64,000 nucleotides of DNA from Micromonosporaceae bacterium KJ-029 (GCA_005402585.1 BIFP01000048.1:245311-309310), one strand, 5' to 3'. Counted from the stretch's first letter, positions 51,201-59,488 are shown. Numbers and translations are program-made. Notes: generated by a model not told the origin, from the letters alone.

Positions 51201-53846
51201 GCGGCCGAGGAAGACCAGCTGCCCGTCCTCGCGCCAGCGGCCCAGGTCGCCGGTGCGGTAGAGGCGGGCGCCGGGCGGACCGTACGGGTCGGGGACGAAG
51301 CGCTCGTCGGTCAGGTCGGGCCGGTTCAGGTAGCCGCGGGCCAGCCGGTCTCCGCCGAGGTAGAGCTCGCCGGGTACGCCGACCGGAACCGGGCGCATCC
51401 GCTCGTCGAGCAGGTACACCCGGGCGTGCGGCAGGGGGCGACCGATCGGCACCGGGCCGGTGGCCGGCCCGTCGGCGGTCACCTCGTAGGTGGCGACGCC
51501 GACGGTGGCCTCGGTGGGGCCGTAGTGGTTGAACACCCGGGCCGGGCCGGCGGCCACGAGCGGGCGGACCCGGTCCAGTTCGGACGCCTCGCCGCCGAGG
51601 ATCAGCGCGCGGGCGGGGAGCAGGTCGCCCGGCTCGGCGTCGGCGGTCAGCGCGGTCAGATGCGACGGGGTGATCTTCAGGTAGTCGATACGCTGGGCGC
51701 GCAGCCGCTCGGCGAGTTCCGCGCCGGTGCACCGGCGCGGCAGCAGGTGCACCGCGCCACCGGTGGCCAGCGCCAGGTAGAAGACGGTGACGCTGAAGTC
51801 GAACGACATCGACTGGAGCAGCCCGTACCGGGCGGCCGGGACGACCGCGAACCGGTCGGCCACCCCGTCGAGGTAGCGCAGCACCTGCCGGTGTGCCACG
51901 GCCACCCCCTTCGGGGTACCGGTGGAGCCGGAGGTGTAGATGACGTACGCGAGGTTCTCACCGGTCGTCCCGGCCTCCGGTGCGGTGTCGGGCTGGGCCG
52001 CGACCTCTGCGGCGATCTCGTCCAGGCAGTCCGCCGTCGCCCCGGCGGGCAGCCGGTCGCGCAGCTCGGTGCTTGTCAGCACGATGGTGGGGCGGGCGTC
52101 GGCGAGCATCAGGCCCAGCCGGGCGGCGGGCTGCTCCGGGTCCAGTGGCAGGTACGCCCCGCCGGCGCGGAGCACCCCGAGCAGCGTCGCGGCCAGCTCG
52201 ACCGACTGCTCCAGCAGGACCCCGACCAGCCGGTCCGGGCCGACGCCGCGGGAGCGCAGCCAGTGGGCGAGCCGGTTGGCCCGCCGGTCCAGCTGCCGGT
52301 AGGTGACCGCGTCCGGGCCGCAGACCACGGCCGGGGCGTCGGGCGTGCCGGCGACGTGCGGGGCGACGAGGTCGGCCAGGGTGGTCGCCGGGCCGGTGAC
52401 CCCGCTGGTGGCGTCGTCGGGCCGGCCGAGGGCCAGCACCCGGTCCCGCTCGGCGGGGTCGAGCAGGTCCAGGTCGGTGACGGGCAGGTCCGGCCGGGCG
52501 ACCGCGGCGCGCAGCAGGGTCTCGAAGCCGGCCGCCAGCCGGCGTACGGTGGCGGCGTCGAACAGGTCGGTGTTGTACACGAACATGCCGCGCAGGCCGT
52601 CGGTGGTCTCGCCGACGTACAGCGACAGGTCGAAGCGGGCGGTGGCGGCGTCGGTGCCGACGCCCTCGGCGTGCAGGTCGTCGGGCCACCGGCCGCCGCC
52701 CTGGGCATAGTTCTGCAGGGTGAACAGCACCTGGAAGACCGGGGCACGACTGACGTCGCGGGCGACGTTCAGCTCCTTGACCAGGCGTTCGAACGGGATC
52801 TCCTGGTGGGCCAGGGCGCGTACGACGGTGCCGCGGGTACGCCGCAGCAGGGCCGCGAAGCTGGGCTCGGCCGCGGGTTCGTCGGCGCTCGCGGGGGCCG
52901 GGGAGAGATCGGCGCGCAGGGCGAGGGTGTTGACGAACAGGCCGACGAGGTTCTCCAACTCCGGTACGACCCGCCCGGCGACCGGGGAGCCGATGGCGAA
53001 GTCCCGCTGGCCGCTGTACCGGAACAGCACGGCCTGCAGGCCGGCCAGCAGGGTCATGTAGAGGGTGGCCCGGTGGGTACGGCTCAGCCGGCGCAGCCCG
53101 TCGGTGAGGTCGGCGTCGATGGCGAAGCGGTACGTGTCACCGGCGTACGACTGCACGGCCGGGCGGGGCCGGTCGGTGGGCAGTTCCAGCGGGGGTACGC
53201 CGGCCAACGCCTCGGTCCAGTAGGCGAACCCGTCCCCGGTCGCCGGTCCGTCGAGCCGGTGTCGCTGCCAGGCGGCGTAGTCGACGTAGCTGGTCGCCGG
53301 GGTCGGGGGCGGGGTGCTGCCGTCGCGCAGCGCGCGGTAGCCGGCGGCGATCTCGCCGAGGAGCAGGTCCAGCGACCAGCCGTCGCTGACGATGTGGTGC
53401 ATCGCGAGGTGTACCAGGTGGTCCTCTTCGCCGAGCCGGACGACCAGCACCCGGAGCAGGGGTGCGGCGCCGAGGTCGAACGGGGTGCGGACGGAGGCGG
53501 CGACCAGTTCGCGGGCGTCGGCCTCGGACGGCGCGACGGTGACGGTGATCGGCACCCGCACCTCGGGCAGCACGTGCACGACGGGTTCACCGTCGGCGTT
53601 CTCGGTGAACCGCATCCGCAGGCTGTCGTGTCGGGTCGCGGTGGCGTCGACGGCGGCGCGCAGGAGGTCGACGTCCAGCGGTCCGCGCAGCCGTACGGTC
53701 GAGTAGACGACGTACGCGGCGGTGCCGGGGGTGAGCTGTTCGGTGAACCAGATCCGTTCCTGACCGAACGACAGTCGGGGCTCGCCGGCGGGCTCAGCCG
53801 TCGATGCGATGGGGACGCTCCGCGCAGATACGTCAACGTTGGTCAC
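48219..53846 (-). CDS. NRPS-transporter fusion: C-A-PCP-TE-MFS
   Basis: A single frame of 1875 codons. Condensation domain (about 20-450, HHIVSDG near 150), adenylation domain (about 460-960, YTSGSTGTPKG near 630, FDFSVTVF, NHYGPTEATVG), carrier (GGHSLLA, Ser near 1024), thioesterase (about 1080-1320) with YGHCGPGG, so Cys near 1164 replaces the usual nucleophile Ser, plus GERD and GGHY for the triad. A Pro/Ala-rich linker (about 1325-1410) leads to a 12-helix EntS-like MFS transporter (1415-1830). My specificity reading D-F-T-H-I-G-H-V-G-K resembles Asp/Asn codes. GTG 53846 has GAGG six bases upstream. Confidence 0.92.
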   Translation of the reverse strand: MTNVDVSARSVPIASTAEPAGEPRLSFGQERIWFTEQLTPGTAAYVVYSTVRLRGPLDVDLLRAAVDATATRHDSLRMRFTENADGEPVVHVLPEVRVPITVTVAPSEADARELVAASVRTPFDLGAAPLLRVLVVRLGEEDHLVHLAMHHIVSDGWSLDLLLGEIAAGYRALRDGSTPPPTPATSYVDYAAWQRHRLDGPATGDGFAYWTEALAGVPPLELPTDRPRPAVQSYAGDTYRFAIDADLTDGLRRLSRTHRATLYMTLLAGLQAVLFRYSGQRDFAIGSPVAGRVVPELENLVGLFVNTLALRADLSPAPASADEPAAEPSFAALLRRTRGTVVRALAHQEIPFERLVKELNVARDVSRAPVFQVLFTLQNYAQGGGRWPDDLHAEGVGTDAATARFDLSLYVGETTDGLRGMFVYNTDLFDAATVRRLAAGFETLLRAAVARPDLPVTDLDLLDPAERDRVLALGRPDDATSGVTGPATTLADLVAPHVAGTPDAPAVVCGPDAVTYRQLDRRANRLAHWLRSRGVGPDRLVGVLLEQSVELAATLLGVLRAGGAYLPLDPEQPAARLGLMLADARPTIVLTSTELRDRLPAGATADCLDEIAAEVAAQPDTAPEAGTTGENLAYVIYTSGSTGTPKGVAVAHRQVLRYLDGVADRFAVVPAARYGLLQSMSFDFSVTVFYLALATGGAVHLLPRRCTGAELAERLRAQRIDYLKITPSHLTALTADAEPGDLLPARALILGGEASELDRVRPLVAAGPARVFNHYGPTEATVGVATYEVTADGPATGPVPIGRPLPHARVYLLDERMRPVPVGVPGELYLGGDRLARGYLNRPDLTDERFVPDPYGPPGARLYRTGDLGRWREDGQLVFLGRRDHQVKIRGYRVELGEIEAALRDCPGVRQAAVLLRDDRLVAYLEPAPDMAAPDPAELRRRLADRLPEHMVPGRWVCLDRLPLQEHGKVDRRALPEPTDAGPTGERVPPVGPVETLVAGIWQAVLGVAEVGATDDFFELGGHSLLATQVVARLRRELPAAVGGAAPAVSVMDLFRHRTVRDLAGLVAGDGAGSGGLLHELTPPVPAADRVATLVCVPYGGGSAVVYQPLADVLPSGYRLLSVAVPGHDIGLADDPAPIEEVATDVVAEILDRVSGPLILYGHCGPGGALAVEVARRLEAAGRDLVAVYLGAVFPFGRPAGGLLGPLLRLRLAERLRSDRIYRTWLQAQGTAIGSLAPDEVRFLIRAMRHDAEVSEAYFTELMRQRVTPLRAPIVSVVGERDRSTDYHEERYREWHFLSDRTALAVIDEGGHYFLKYRAAELAEIVTGVHQHLAGPPPPTAPQPPTAPPPPTAPAPAELSASPAAAPGSDGVPSASATGQDAARPAWQLAGVSHQGPDGPSGASTRAATAPPPSMLRFGLVAAGQIVSGMGTALTAFAVPLWIYMETGSLARFALFAVLALMPGLLVAPLAGALIDRFSRRRVLLVACAAAGTANAVMAGLVLADRAEVWHFYPFTGLLSVALAFQRLAFVSAVPQLVPKRFLGHANGLAQTAVGLTQFVVPLVAVALLQAVGLRGILLIVVASYLFTIAVLAVVRFPRTLALQRREGIGAEIVAGLRYSLRRREFRAMLAFFAALNFFLFPVLFLLSPLVLGFADLNEVAQVALTGGVGAATGGLVMLVWGGPRRRRMRAVLLGTLGIAVAAVLTGLRPNLLLIGAGAFGMYLALGIVNGVYNTIIQTKVPPRVHGRVFALNQMVAQSTMPLGWGLVAPFAARVAEPMLLADGVLASTVGVVIGVGPGRGHGLLYLLFGVCIALTALVSLATPVLARFDDEVPDAPPDDLVGIEERQARAAEEGRSAGVGEDRALAGATGGRVG

Positions 53847-53900
53847 GCAGCGCCTCACTCCGATGACGGACAGGGGCAAGTAGTCTGCACGCCACCTCAA

Positions 53901-53950
53901 ACATGATGGATCGGCTAATGGTCCACTGTGTAAGACATGATCGATTGATC
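53901..53950. repeat. ACATGAT direct repeats in the divergent NRPS promoter region
   Basis: ACATGAT at 53901 and 53935, each followed by a GATC/CGAT-like extension, 34 bases apart, in the 136-base gap between the NRPS-MFS gene and the tandem condensation-like gene. The patch is AT-rich against its surroundings and is the natural place for shared control of both directions. Role inferred. Confidence 0.4.
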
Positions 53951-53982
53951 CGGCACCGAAACGGACCGTCGTACCGTCGGGA

Positions 53983-56820
53983 ATGCGATTCGCAGACGTG
54001 GTGATCCCTGCTGAGTGGGCTTCGGAGGCGCTGGTACACGCCGAGTTCTCCGGCGCCGGCGCCGGGACGGCGCCACTGACCTGGGCCCAACAGGTGCTGT
54101 GGCGGTCGATCGCCAGATTCGGCTCGAACCACCGTTTCCTCAACCTGCGGCGGACCGTGCCGATCTCCGCGCGGGCCGGGGCGGACGTGGCCGGCGCGAC
54201 CCGGGCGGTCGGCGCACTGGTCAGCCGGCACGCCTCGCTGCGCACCCGGCTCGCGGTGATCGACGGCGAGCCGCACCAGGAGACCACGGCGAGCGGAGTG
54301 CTGCCGGTACTGCTCTGCCCCGGGGTGGGCGACGGCGCCGAGGCCGCCCGAGAGGCCGCCGGCCGGCTCGGCGACGTCGCGTTCGACCACACCGCCGAGT
54401 GGCCGCTGCGGGTGGCGCTGGTCACTGTGGACGACCGGGTACGGCAGGTCGTGGTGGTGTTCAGCCACACCACGGTGGACGCGCACGCCGCCGAGGTGGT
54501 GCTGCGGGACCTGCGGTTGATCCTGCTGCGCGGTGCGCTGCCCACCCCGCCCGGCCTGCAGTCGGTGGACGTGGCCCGGCTGCAGCACGGGGTCGACCGG
54601 CGCCGCTCGGAGCGGTCGGTGGCGCACTGGCTGCGGGAGTTCCAGCGACTTCCCCGGCAGCCGCTGACCCCGGCCGGGCCGGGGCTCGAACCGCCACTAC
54701 GCCGGGGCGTGCTGCTCTCCTCCGCCGTCGACCCGGCCGCCCGGTTGATCGCCGCCCGGTACCGGGTCAGCGCCTCCGCGGTGCTGCTGGCCGGCGTGAC
54801 GGCGCTGGCCGCCGGCAACTCCGGGCGCACGATGTGCGGCCTGTTCCCGATGGCGCACAACCGGTTCCGCGCCGAGCACGCCGACGCGGTCGCCAACCTC
54901 GGTCAGATCGGTTTCTGCGCCGTGGACCTGGCCGGCCGTCCCGACTTCGGCGAGCTGCTGTCCCGCGTCTGGGCCGCGTCCCTGAACGGGCTGCGGCACG
55001 CGTACTACGCCCCGCCCGCGCTGCGGCACGCCTTCGAGGAACTGGGCGTCGAGTACGAATCGGCCTTCCAGCCGTACTACTACTACAACGACGTCCGGCT
55101 GCCGGTCGGCGGCGTCGACCCGGTGCCGAAGGCGGACCGGGCCGAGCTGCGGGCGGCCATGGCACACAGCACCTTCTCCTGGACGGCCGGGCTGAACCAG
55201 GCATCCTGGCACCTGCTCACCCACGTCGTCGACGAGCCGGCCGGGACGGGCATCACGCTCACCGTCGACACCCGCCACATCGCGATGGACACCGTCGAAC
55301 CGTTCCTGCGCGGGCTGGAGGAGATGCTGGTCGAGGCGGCCTTCGGCGAGGTGCCCTGGCCGTGGTCGCCGGCCCGTACCGCAGCCACGCCCGCCCCTGG
55401 ACCGGTACCGGCCGAGGTCGAAGATGTCGAGAAGGTGGCGTACGCGCAGTTCCAGGGTGGGCGCGACGCGAGCGCGCCGCTCACCTGGGGGCAGCGGGCG
55501 ATGTGGCGGACCGTCGAGGAGTTCGACTCCCCCGCCGCGTACCGCGCGTTGAGCCTTCCCCGCACCCTGGCCGTCCCCGCCCGGGCCGAGGTGACCGTGC
55601 CGCAGGCGCTGCGAGCGGTCGGCGCGCTGGTCGCCCGGCACGGTTCGCTGCGGACCCGGTTCCGCCGCCGGGACCGGGAACTGCACCAGGAGGTGTCGGC
55701 GGCGGGGCAGCTACCCGTCATCGTCCACCCGGTGCCCCGGCCGCCGGACGACCCCGACGGCCGAGCCGCCGCGGCGGCGCTGACCGCACGGCTGCGCGAG
55801 CCGCGTTTCGACCACGTCGCCGAATGGCCGCTGCGGGTCGCGCTGGTCACTGTCGACGACCGGGTACGGCAGGTCGTGACGGTGTTCAGTCACTCCACCG
55901 TCGACTTCCACGCCACCGAGAACGTCCTGCGCGACCTGCGGGCCCTCCTGCTGCGCGGCTCACCGGACACCCCGCCCGGCCTCCAGTCGCTGGACCTCGC
56001 CGAACGGGAACGCGGCGTCGAACTGCGCCGCTCGGAGCGGGCGGTGGCGTACTGGGTCCGGCAGTTCGCCGGCCTGACGCCGAGCCTGCCCGACCCGGTC
56101 GGGCCCGCACCCGACCCCCGCTACCGACGCGGGTCGCTGGTCTCCGCGGCGGTCCACCACGCGGCGCAGCTGATCGCTGCCCGGCACCGGGTCAGCACCT
56201 CCAACGCCCTGCTGGCGGCGACCGCCGCCGCGCTGACCGGGGACCGCGAGCAGGACGCCTGCGGCATCGTCGTCATGGCCAACAACCGCTTCCAACCCGG
56301 GCACGACCTCGCCGTGGGCAGCCTCAACCAGATCGGACTCTGCCGGCTCGACCTGGCCGACCGGCCCGGCTTCGCCGAGCTGCTGTCCCGCGCCCGCCGG
56401 GCGGCGCTGAACGCCTACCGGCACGCCTACTACGACCCGGACGTGTGGGAGCGTACGTTCACCGACCTGGGCCACGACCACAAGACCTTCCTGGCCCCGT
56501 ACTGCTACCTCAACGACGCCCGGCTGTCGCTCGACGCCGACTCCGACGGGACGGGCCCGGACCGGGCCGCCCTGCGGGCGATGGCGACCCGCGGCGCCTT
56601 CCGTTGGCTGACGGAGCTGGAGCAGTTCCCGTGGCGGTGCCGCGTGCAGGTGCTCGACGCCCCCGGCGCGGTCGAGCTGGTCGTCACCGCCGACACCCGG
56701 TACTTTCCGGTGGAGCGGGTCGAACCGTTCCTGCGCGGGGTCGAGGCGCTGCTGGTCGAGGCCGCCGTGCGCGACGTGCCGTGGCCGTGGTCCGGCACGG
56801 AACAGCTCCGCCGTGGTTGA
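53983..56820 (+). CDS. Stand-alone tandem condensation-like protein
   Basis: A 945-aa protein of two homologous halves (about 1-465 and 480-945), each resembling an NRPS condensation domain: PLTWAQQVLW/PLTWGQRAMW, SLRTRxxxxDxExHQE, and later NLGQIGFCAVDL/SLNQIGLCRLDL. The HHxxxDG active site is degenerate in both halves: SHTTVDA and SHSTVDF, so the second His and Asp remain but the first His and Gly are lost. There is no adenylation or carrier domain. A 57-base segment (54397-54453 versus 55822-55878) differs at only three positions. It is divergent from the NRPS operon and presumably acts with it. Confidence 0.88.
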   Translation: MRFADVVIPAEWASEALVHAEFSGAGAGTAPLTWAQQVLWRSIARFGSNHRFLNLRRTVPISARAGADVAGATRAVGALVSRHASLRTRLAVIDGEPHQETTASGVLPVLLCPGVGDGAEAAREAAGRLGDVAFDHTAEWPLRVALVTVDDRVRQVVVVFSHTTVDAHAAEVVLRDLRLILLRGALPTPPGLQSVDVARLQHGVDRRRSERSVAHWLREFQRLPRQPLTPAGPGLEPPLRRGVLLSSAVDPAARLIAARYRVSASAVLLAGVTALAAGNSGRTMCGLFPMAHNRFRAEHADAVANLGQIGFCAVDLAGRPDFGELLSRVWAASLNGLRHAYYAPPALRHAFEELGVEYESAFQPYYYYNDVRLPVGGVDPVPKADRAELRAAMAHSTFSWTAGLNQASWHLLTHVVDEPAGTGITLTVDTRHIAMDTVEPFLRGLEEMLVEAAFGEVPWPWSPARTAATPAPGPVPAEVEDVEKVAYAQFQGGRDASAPLTWGQRAMWRTVEEFDSPAAYRALSLPRTLAVPARAEVTVPQALRAVGALVARHGSLRTRFRRRDRELHQEVSAAGQLPVIVHPVPRPPDDPDGRAAAAALTARLREPRFDHVAEWPLRVALVTVDDRVRQVVTVFSHSTVDFHATENVLRDLRALLLRGSPDTPPGLQSLDLAERERGVELRRSERAVAYWVRQFAGLTPSLPDPVGPAPDPRYRRGSLVSAAVHHAAQLIAARHRVSTSNALLAATAAALTGDREQDACGIVVMANNRFQPGHDLAVGSLNQIGLCRLDLADRPGFAELLSRARRAALNAYRHAYYDPDVWERTFTDLGHDHKTFLAPYCYLNDARLSLDADSDGTGPDRAALRAMATRGAFRWLTELEQFPWRCRVQVLDAPGAVELVVTADTRYFPVERVEPFLRGVEALLVEAAVRDVPWPWSGTEQLRRG

Positions 56821-56823
56821 TGG

Positions 56824-57489
56824 TCACCGGCGCCGGATGAGATGCCAGCCCATGGCGCCGTACCAGATCATGACGGGTAGATGGAGGGCGTAGCCGAGTT
56901 GTTCCAGTGTCGGTGACATGCCGTCGGTTCCCGTGGTCCATGGAATGACGACGGCGGCGAGGCCAGCCAGGGCAGCGAACCCACCGGCGCGGCGTAGCCG
57001 GTCCGGTAGGTGGGCGCCGATCGCGGTGACCGCGGTGGCGGCGACCCACAGCAACCCGGCGAGGTTGACTGCCCACTTGGCGGTGAGCAGCACCGCGCCG
57101 GCCACCTCGGCGACGGTGTCCACGGGCTCGGCGGCGAGCTGGGTCACCGCGAGGTTGCCGGCGTCGTGGAGCAGGCCCGCCAGCCCCGCGGCGGCCAGCA
57201 ACCCGCCTGCCGGCACGGCCAGGTGCGGCCGGAACACCGCATCGGGGTTGCCGGCCAACACCAGTCCGGCCGCGGTCAACGCCAGCCAGCCGAGTACGTC
57301 GAACGCGAGTTCGGTCAGATGCGGCCCGACGTGCTCGTGCACGGCGGCCAATGTGGCGGCCGGATCGACCGGATTCAGGGTCAGCCCCGTTGGCACCACG
57401 ACAGCCACTGCGGTCAGGATCGCCACCAAAGAGATCAGGAGAAGTACGCCCGCGAGCCGGGCACCCGGGTTCTTGTCAGCCAGTGTCAT
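56824..57489 (-). CDS. Six-helix membrane protein, hypothetical
   Basis: A 221-aa integral membrane protein with about six hydrophobic segments and little outside them, starting MTLADKNPGARLAGVLLLIS. Its start is 42 bases from the divergent MerR gene, and the gap contains a MerR-type long-spacer promoter directed at this gene, so it is very likely the regulator's target. No family motif recognised; the layout resembles DUF4386-like proteins, but I am not certain. It converges on the tandem condensation gene with a 3-base gap. Confidence 0.8.
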   Translation of the reverse strand: MTLADKNPGARLAGVLLLISLVAILTAVAVVVPTGLTLNPVDPAATLAAVHEHVGPHLTELAFDVLGWLALTAAGLVLAGNPDAVFRPHLAVPAGGLLAAAGLAGLLHDAGNLAVTQLAAEPVDTVAEVAGAVLLTAKWAVNLAGLLWVAATAVTAIGAHLPDRLRRAGGFAALAGLAAVVIPWTTGTDGMSPTLEQLGYALHLPVMIWYGAMGWHLIRRR

Positions 57490-57497
57490 GGTGAGCG

Positions 57498-57529
57498 ACG
57501 GTAGAAGTCTGCCCCAGGGAGAAGGTCAA
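57498..57529 (-). promoter_or_regulatory. MerR-type promoter with overlong spacer
   Basis: On the minus strand TTGACC (57529-57524) and CTACCG/TACCGT (57504-57498) are 19-20 bases apart, the hallmark of MerR-activated promoters. An imperfect dyad TCTGCCC-C-AGGGAGA lies within the spacer. It points to the membrane protein gene starting at 57489, next to the divergent MerR gene. Predicted only. Confidence 0.6.
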
Positions 57530-57531
57530 AC

Positions 57532-58257
57532 ATGTGGCGGATCGGGGAACTCGCCCGGATGACCGGCGTCACCGAACGTACCCTGCGCCACTACGACAAG
57601 ATCGGACTTTTGGCTCCAACGGCCGTCGACCGTGCGTCCGGCTACCGCTGGTACGGCGTCGCGGCGCTGTCCCGACTGGAACGCATCCGCGGACTCCAAC
57701 GCCTCGGCCTGTCGCTGCGCGACATAGCCGACCTGATCGAGGCGCCCGACGGACATGTGCGACAAGCAGTGCGCGAGACAGTGGCGGACATCCACCGGCA
57801 CATCGCGGCCCTGGCCCAGGTCGCCGACCGCGCCGAGGACTACCTCGCCACACCCATGTCGATCCTGCCCCAACAGGCCACCGTCGGCGCGCGCCACCTA
57901 CGCGTGCGCCACCTGACCGTCGAGCACCCCAGTGAGATCGCTTCCGTCTGCGCCGCTGGCCCCACCACCACGCTGCTGACCTGGCTACGCGCACGCCCCG
58001 ATGGCGGCTTCACGGCCGCCGTCGGCACTGGCCGCGCAGGCGAGCGGCTCACGTTGCCGGCCCGCACCGTGGTGCGCGCCGTCGTACCACCCGCGACCGG
58101 AATCATCGACGCCGGGCAACACCTCTTCGACTGGCTTCACCGCCACCACCTGACCATCACCGGCCCCACCGTCGAGGACCACCTCACCGACGCCGACGGC
58201 AACCGCGCCACCGTGATCGAGATACCCGTCCGCCGTCCGATCCAGGCGGCGATCTGA
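57532..58257 (+). CDS. MerR-family regulator
   Basis: A 241-aa regulator with an N-terminal MerR HTH and wing (MWRIGELARMTGVTERTLRH, then YDKIGLLAP and GYRWYG), a coiled dimerisation helix and a C-terminal domain of about 130 residues like the GyrI/effector-binding regions of BmrR-type proteins. A multidrug or small-molecule ligand is therefore likely. It is divergent from the membrane protein gene, whose promoter has the long spacer MerR proteins need. Confidence 0.92.
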   Translation: MWRIGELARMTGVTERTLRHYDKIGLLAPTAVDRASGYRWYGVAALSRLERIRGLQRLGLSLRDIADLIEAPDGHVRQAVRETVADIHRHIAALAQVADRAEDYLATPMSILPQQATVGARHLRVRHLTVEHPSEIASVCAAGPTTTLLTWLRARPDGGFTAAVGTGRAGERLTLPARTVVRAVVPPATGIIDAGQHLFDWLHRHHLTITGPTVEDHLTDADGNRATVIEIPVRRPIQAAI

Positions 58258-58310
58258 ACAGTTGCGGGTAGGTTCGTGCGCTCGGCCTCGATCGACTGCG
58301 CAGCGGGTGC

Positions 58311-59435
58311 TCAGCCTGTGGACGCCGGTTCGGCGGGCCGGGCCGTGAAGAAGCGGATGATGTCCTCCGCTGCGGTTGGGGACAGCATCATCGCCTGGAC
58401 CCGCTCGGACATTTCGGCAATCGGGTGGATTCTGGCGAACATCGCCTCTTCGTACGTCCGGATCGCCGAGTCCGGGTTGGCGGGGTAGGCGGCGAGTGCG
58501 CTGGCGAGTTCGGCGGCGTCGAGCATGGCCTGGTTGGCGCCCTCGCCGACCGGCGGCATGAGGTGCGCGGCGTCGCCGATGAGGGTGATGCCCGGCCGGC
58601 TGGCCCAGCGCGTACCGATGGGCATCGCTTCGATCAGGCGCGGCGTCGGCGCGCTGTCACCGGCCTCGATGAGTGCGGTGAGGCGTGGGTCCCAGCCACC
58701 GAACATCTCCAGCAGAGCGCGTTTACTCCGGTACGTGTCGATGGGGCGATCGTCTGCGCGCAGCGAGATCCCGACACGTAGGCTGCCGTCGCCGAGGCGT
58801 TGCGCTGCCAGGATCTGGTTCACGCCGACGCACCACAGGTTCCCGGGGCCGACCAGCTCGGCGAGATCGGGATGGCGCCGGTCGACGTCTTCGATGGTCA
58901 GCTCCACGAGGGTGGCCACATAGGACAGTTGGACGTCGGTCAGCAGCGACCGGACGACTGAGCGCGCGCCGTCCGCGCCGACGAGGATGTCGCAGCCGGT
59001 TCGGTGGCCGCCATGGAACGTCAGTTCCCAGCCCCCGTCAGGTCGCGGCGTCGCCGCGACAAGCCGGTGCCGCCAGACAACCGTGCCGCCGGGGAGGGAA
59101 TCGAGCAGGAGATCACGCAGTGCGCTCCGGTCGATCTCGGGACGTCCGGAGAATGAGCCGGGTTGCGGCTCATGGTGTACCAGGGTCCGTCCGGTCGGGT
59201 CGACAATTCGATGTTCCTCGCCCTCGGGCCGCGCCTCCGACCGGAACCGGCCGGCGAGACCCGCCTCGGCCAGGGCCTGTTGCCCGGACTCCGGGTGCAG
59301 GTCGAGCGCGCCACCCTGTGGCCGCGCGGATCGGCTTGCCTCGCGCTCGTACACCACCGCATCGATGCCGTGCTGATGCAGGATCCGTGCCAGCGTCAGC
59401 CCGCCAAGGCCGCCACCAGCGATCCCAATTCGCAT
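58311..59435 (-). CDS. FAD-dependent monooxygenase (TetX/PHBH-like)
   Basis: A 374-aa flavoprotein hydroxylase. It starts MRIGIAGGGLGGLTLARILH, a GxGxxG dinucleotide-binding motif, and has the DG motif (ILVGADGARSVVR, near residue 155) and the GD motif (ITLIGDAAHLMPPVGEGANQ, near residue 290). Such enzymes hydroxylate aromatic compounds or inactivate drugs such as tetracyclines. It is divergent from a TetR gene across a 48-bp dyad, the usual layout for inducible detoxification. Substrate unknown. Confidence 0.92.
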   Translation of the reverse strand: MRIGIAGGGLGGLTLARILHQHGIDAVVYEREASRSARPQGGALDLHPESGQQALAEAGLAGRFRSEARPEGEEHRIVDPTGRTLVHHEPQPGSFSGRPEIDRSALRDLLLDSLPGGTVVWRHRLVAATPRPDGGWELTFHGGHRTGCDILVGADGARSVVRSLLTDVQLSYVATLVELTIEDVDRRHPDLAELVGPGNLWCVGVNQILAAQRLGDGSLRVGISLRADDRPIDTYRSKRALLEMFGGWDPRLTALIEAGDSAPTPRLIEAMPIGTRWASRPGITLIGDAAHLMPPVGEGANQAMLDAAELASALAAYPANPDSAIRTYEEAMFARIHPIAEMSERVQAMMLSPTAAEDIIRFFTARPAEPASTG

Positions 59436-59440
59436 GCCCA

Positions 59441-59488
59441 CCTCGTTACCGTACACTGTATTCGTGGATACATCGTACGGTAGCGAGG
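59441..59488. promoter_or_regulatory. 48-bp dyad operator between monooxygenase and TetR gene
   Basis: Outer arms CCTCGTTACCGTAC (59441-59454) and GTACGGTAGCGAGG (59475-59488) match at 13 of 14 positions, and inner arms GTAT/ATAC (59458-59461, 59468-59471) continue the symmetry. The centre falls on the GTG at 59464, and the dyad begins six bases from the monooxygenase start. It should control both genes; binding is inferred. Confidence 0.7.

Noticed and set aside
49851..53906. A 1351-codon plus-strand open frame opposite the NRPS-MFS gene
   Set aside because: The opposite strand shows every core NRPS motif in order. The antisense translation is low-complexity and lacks a start context.
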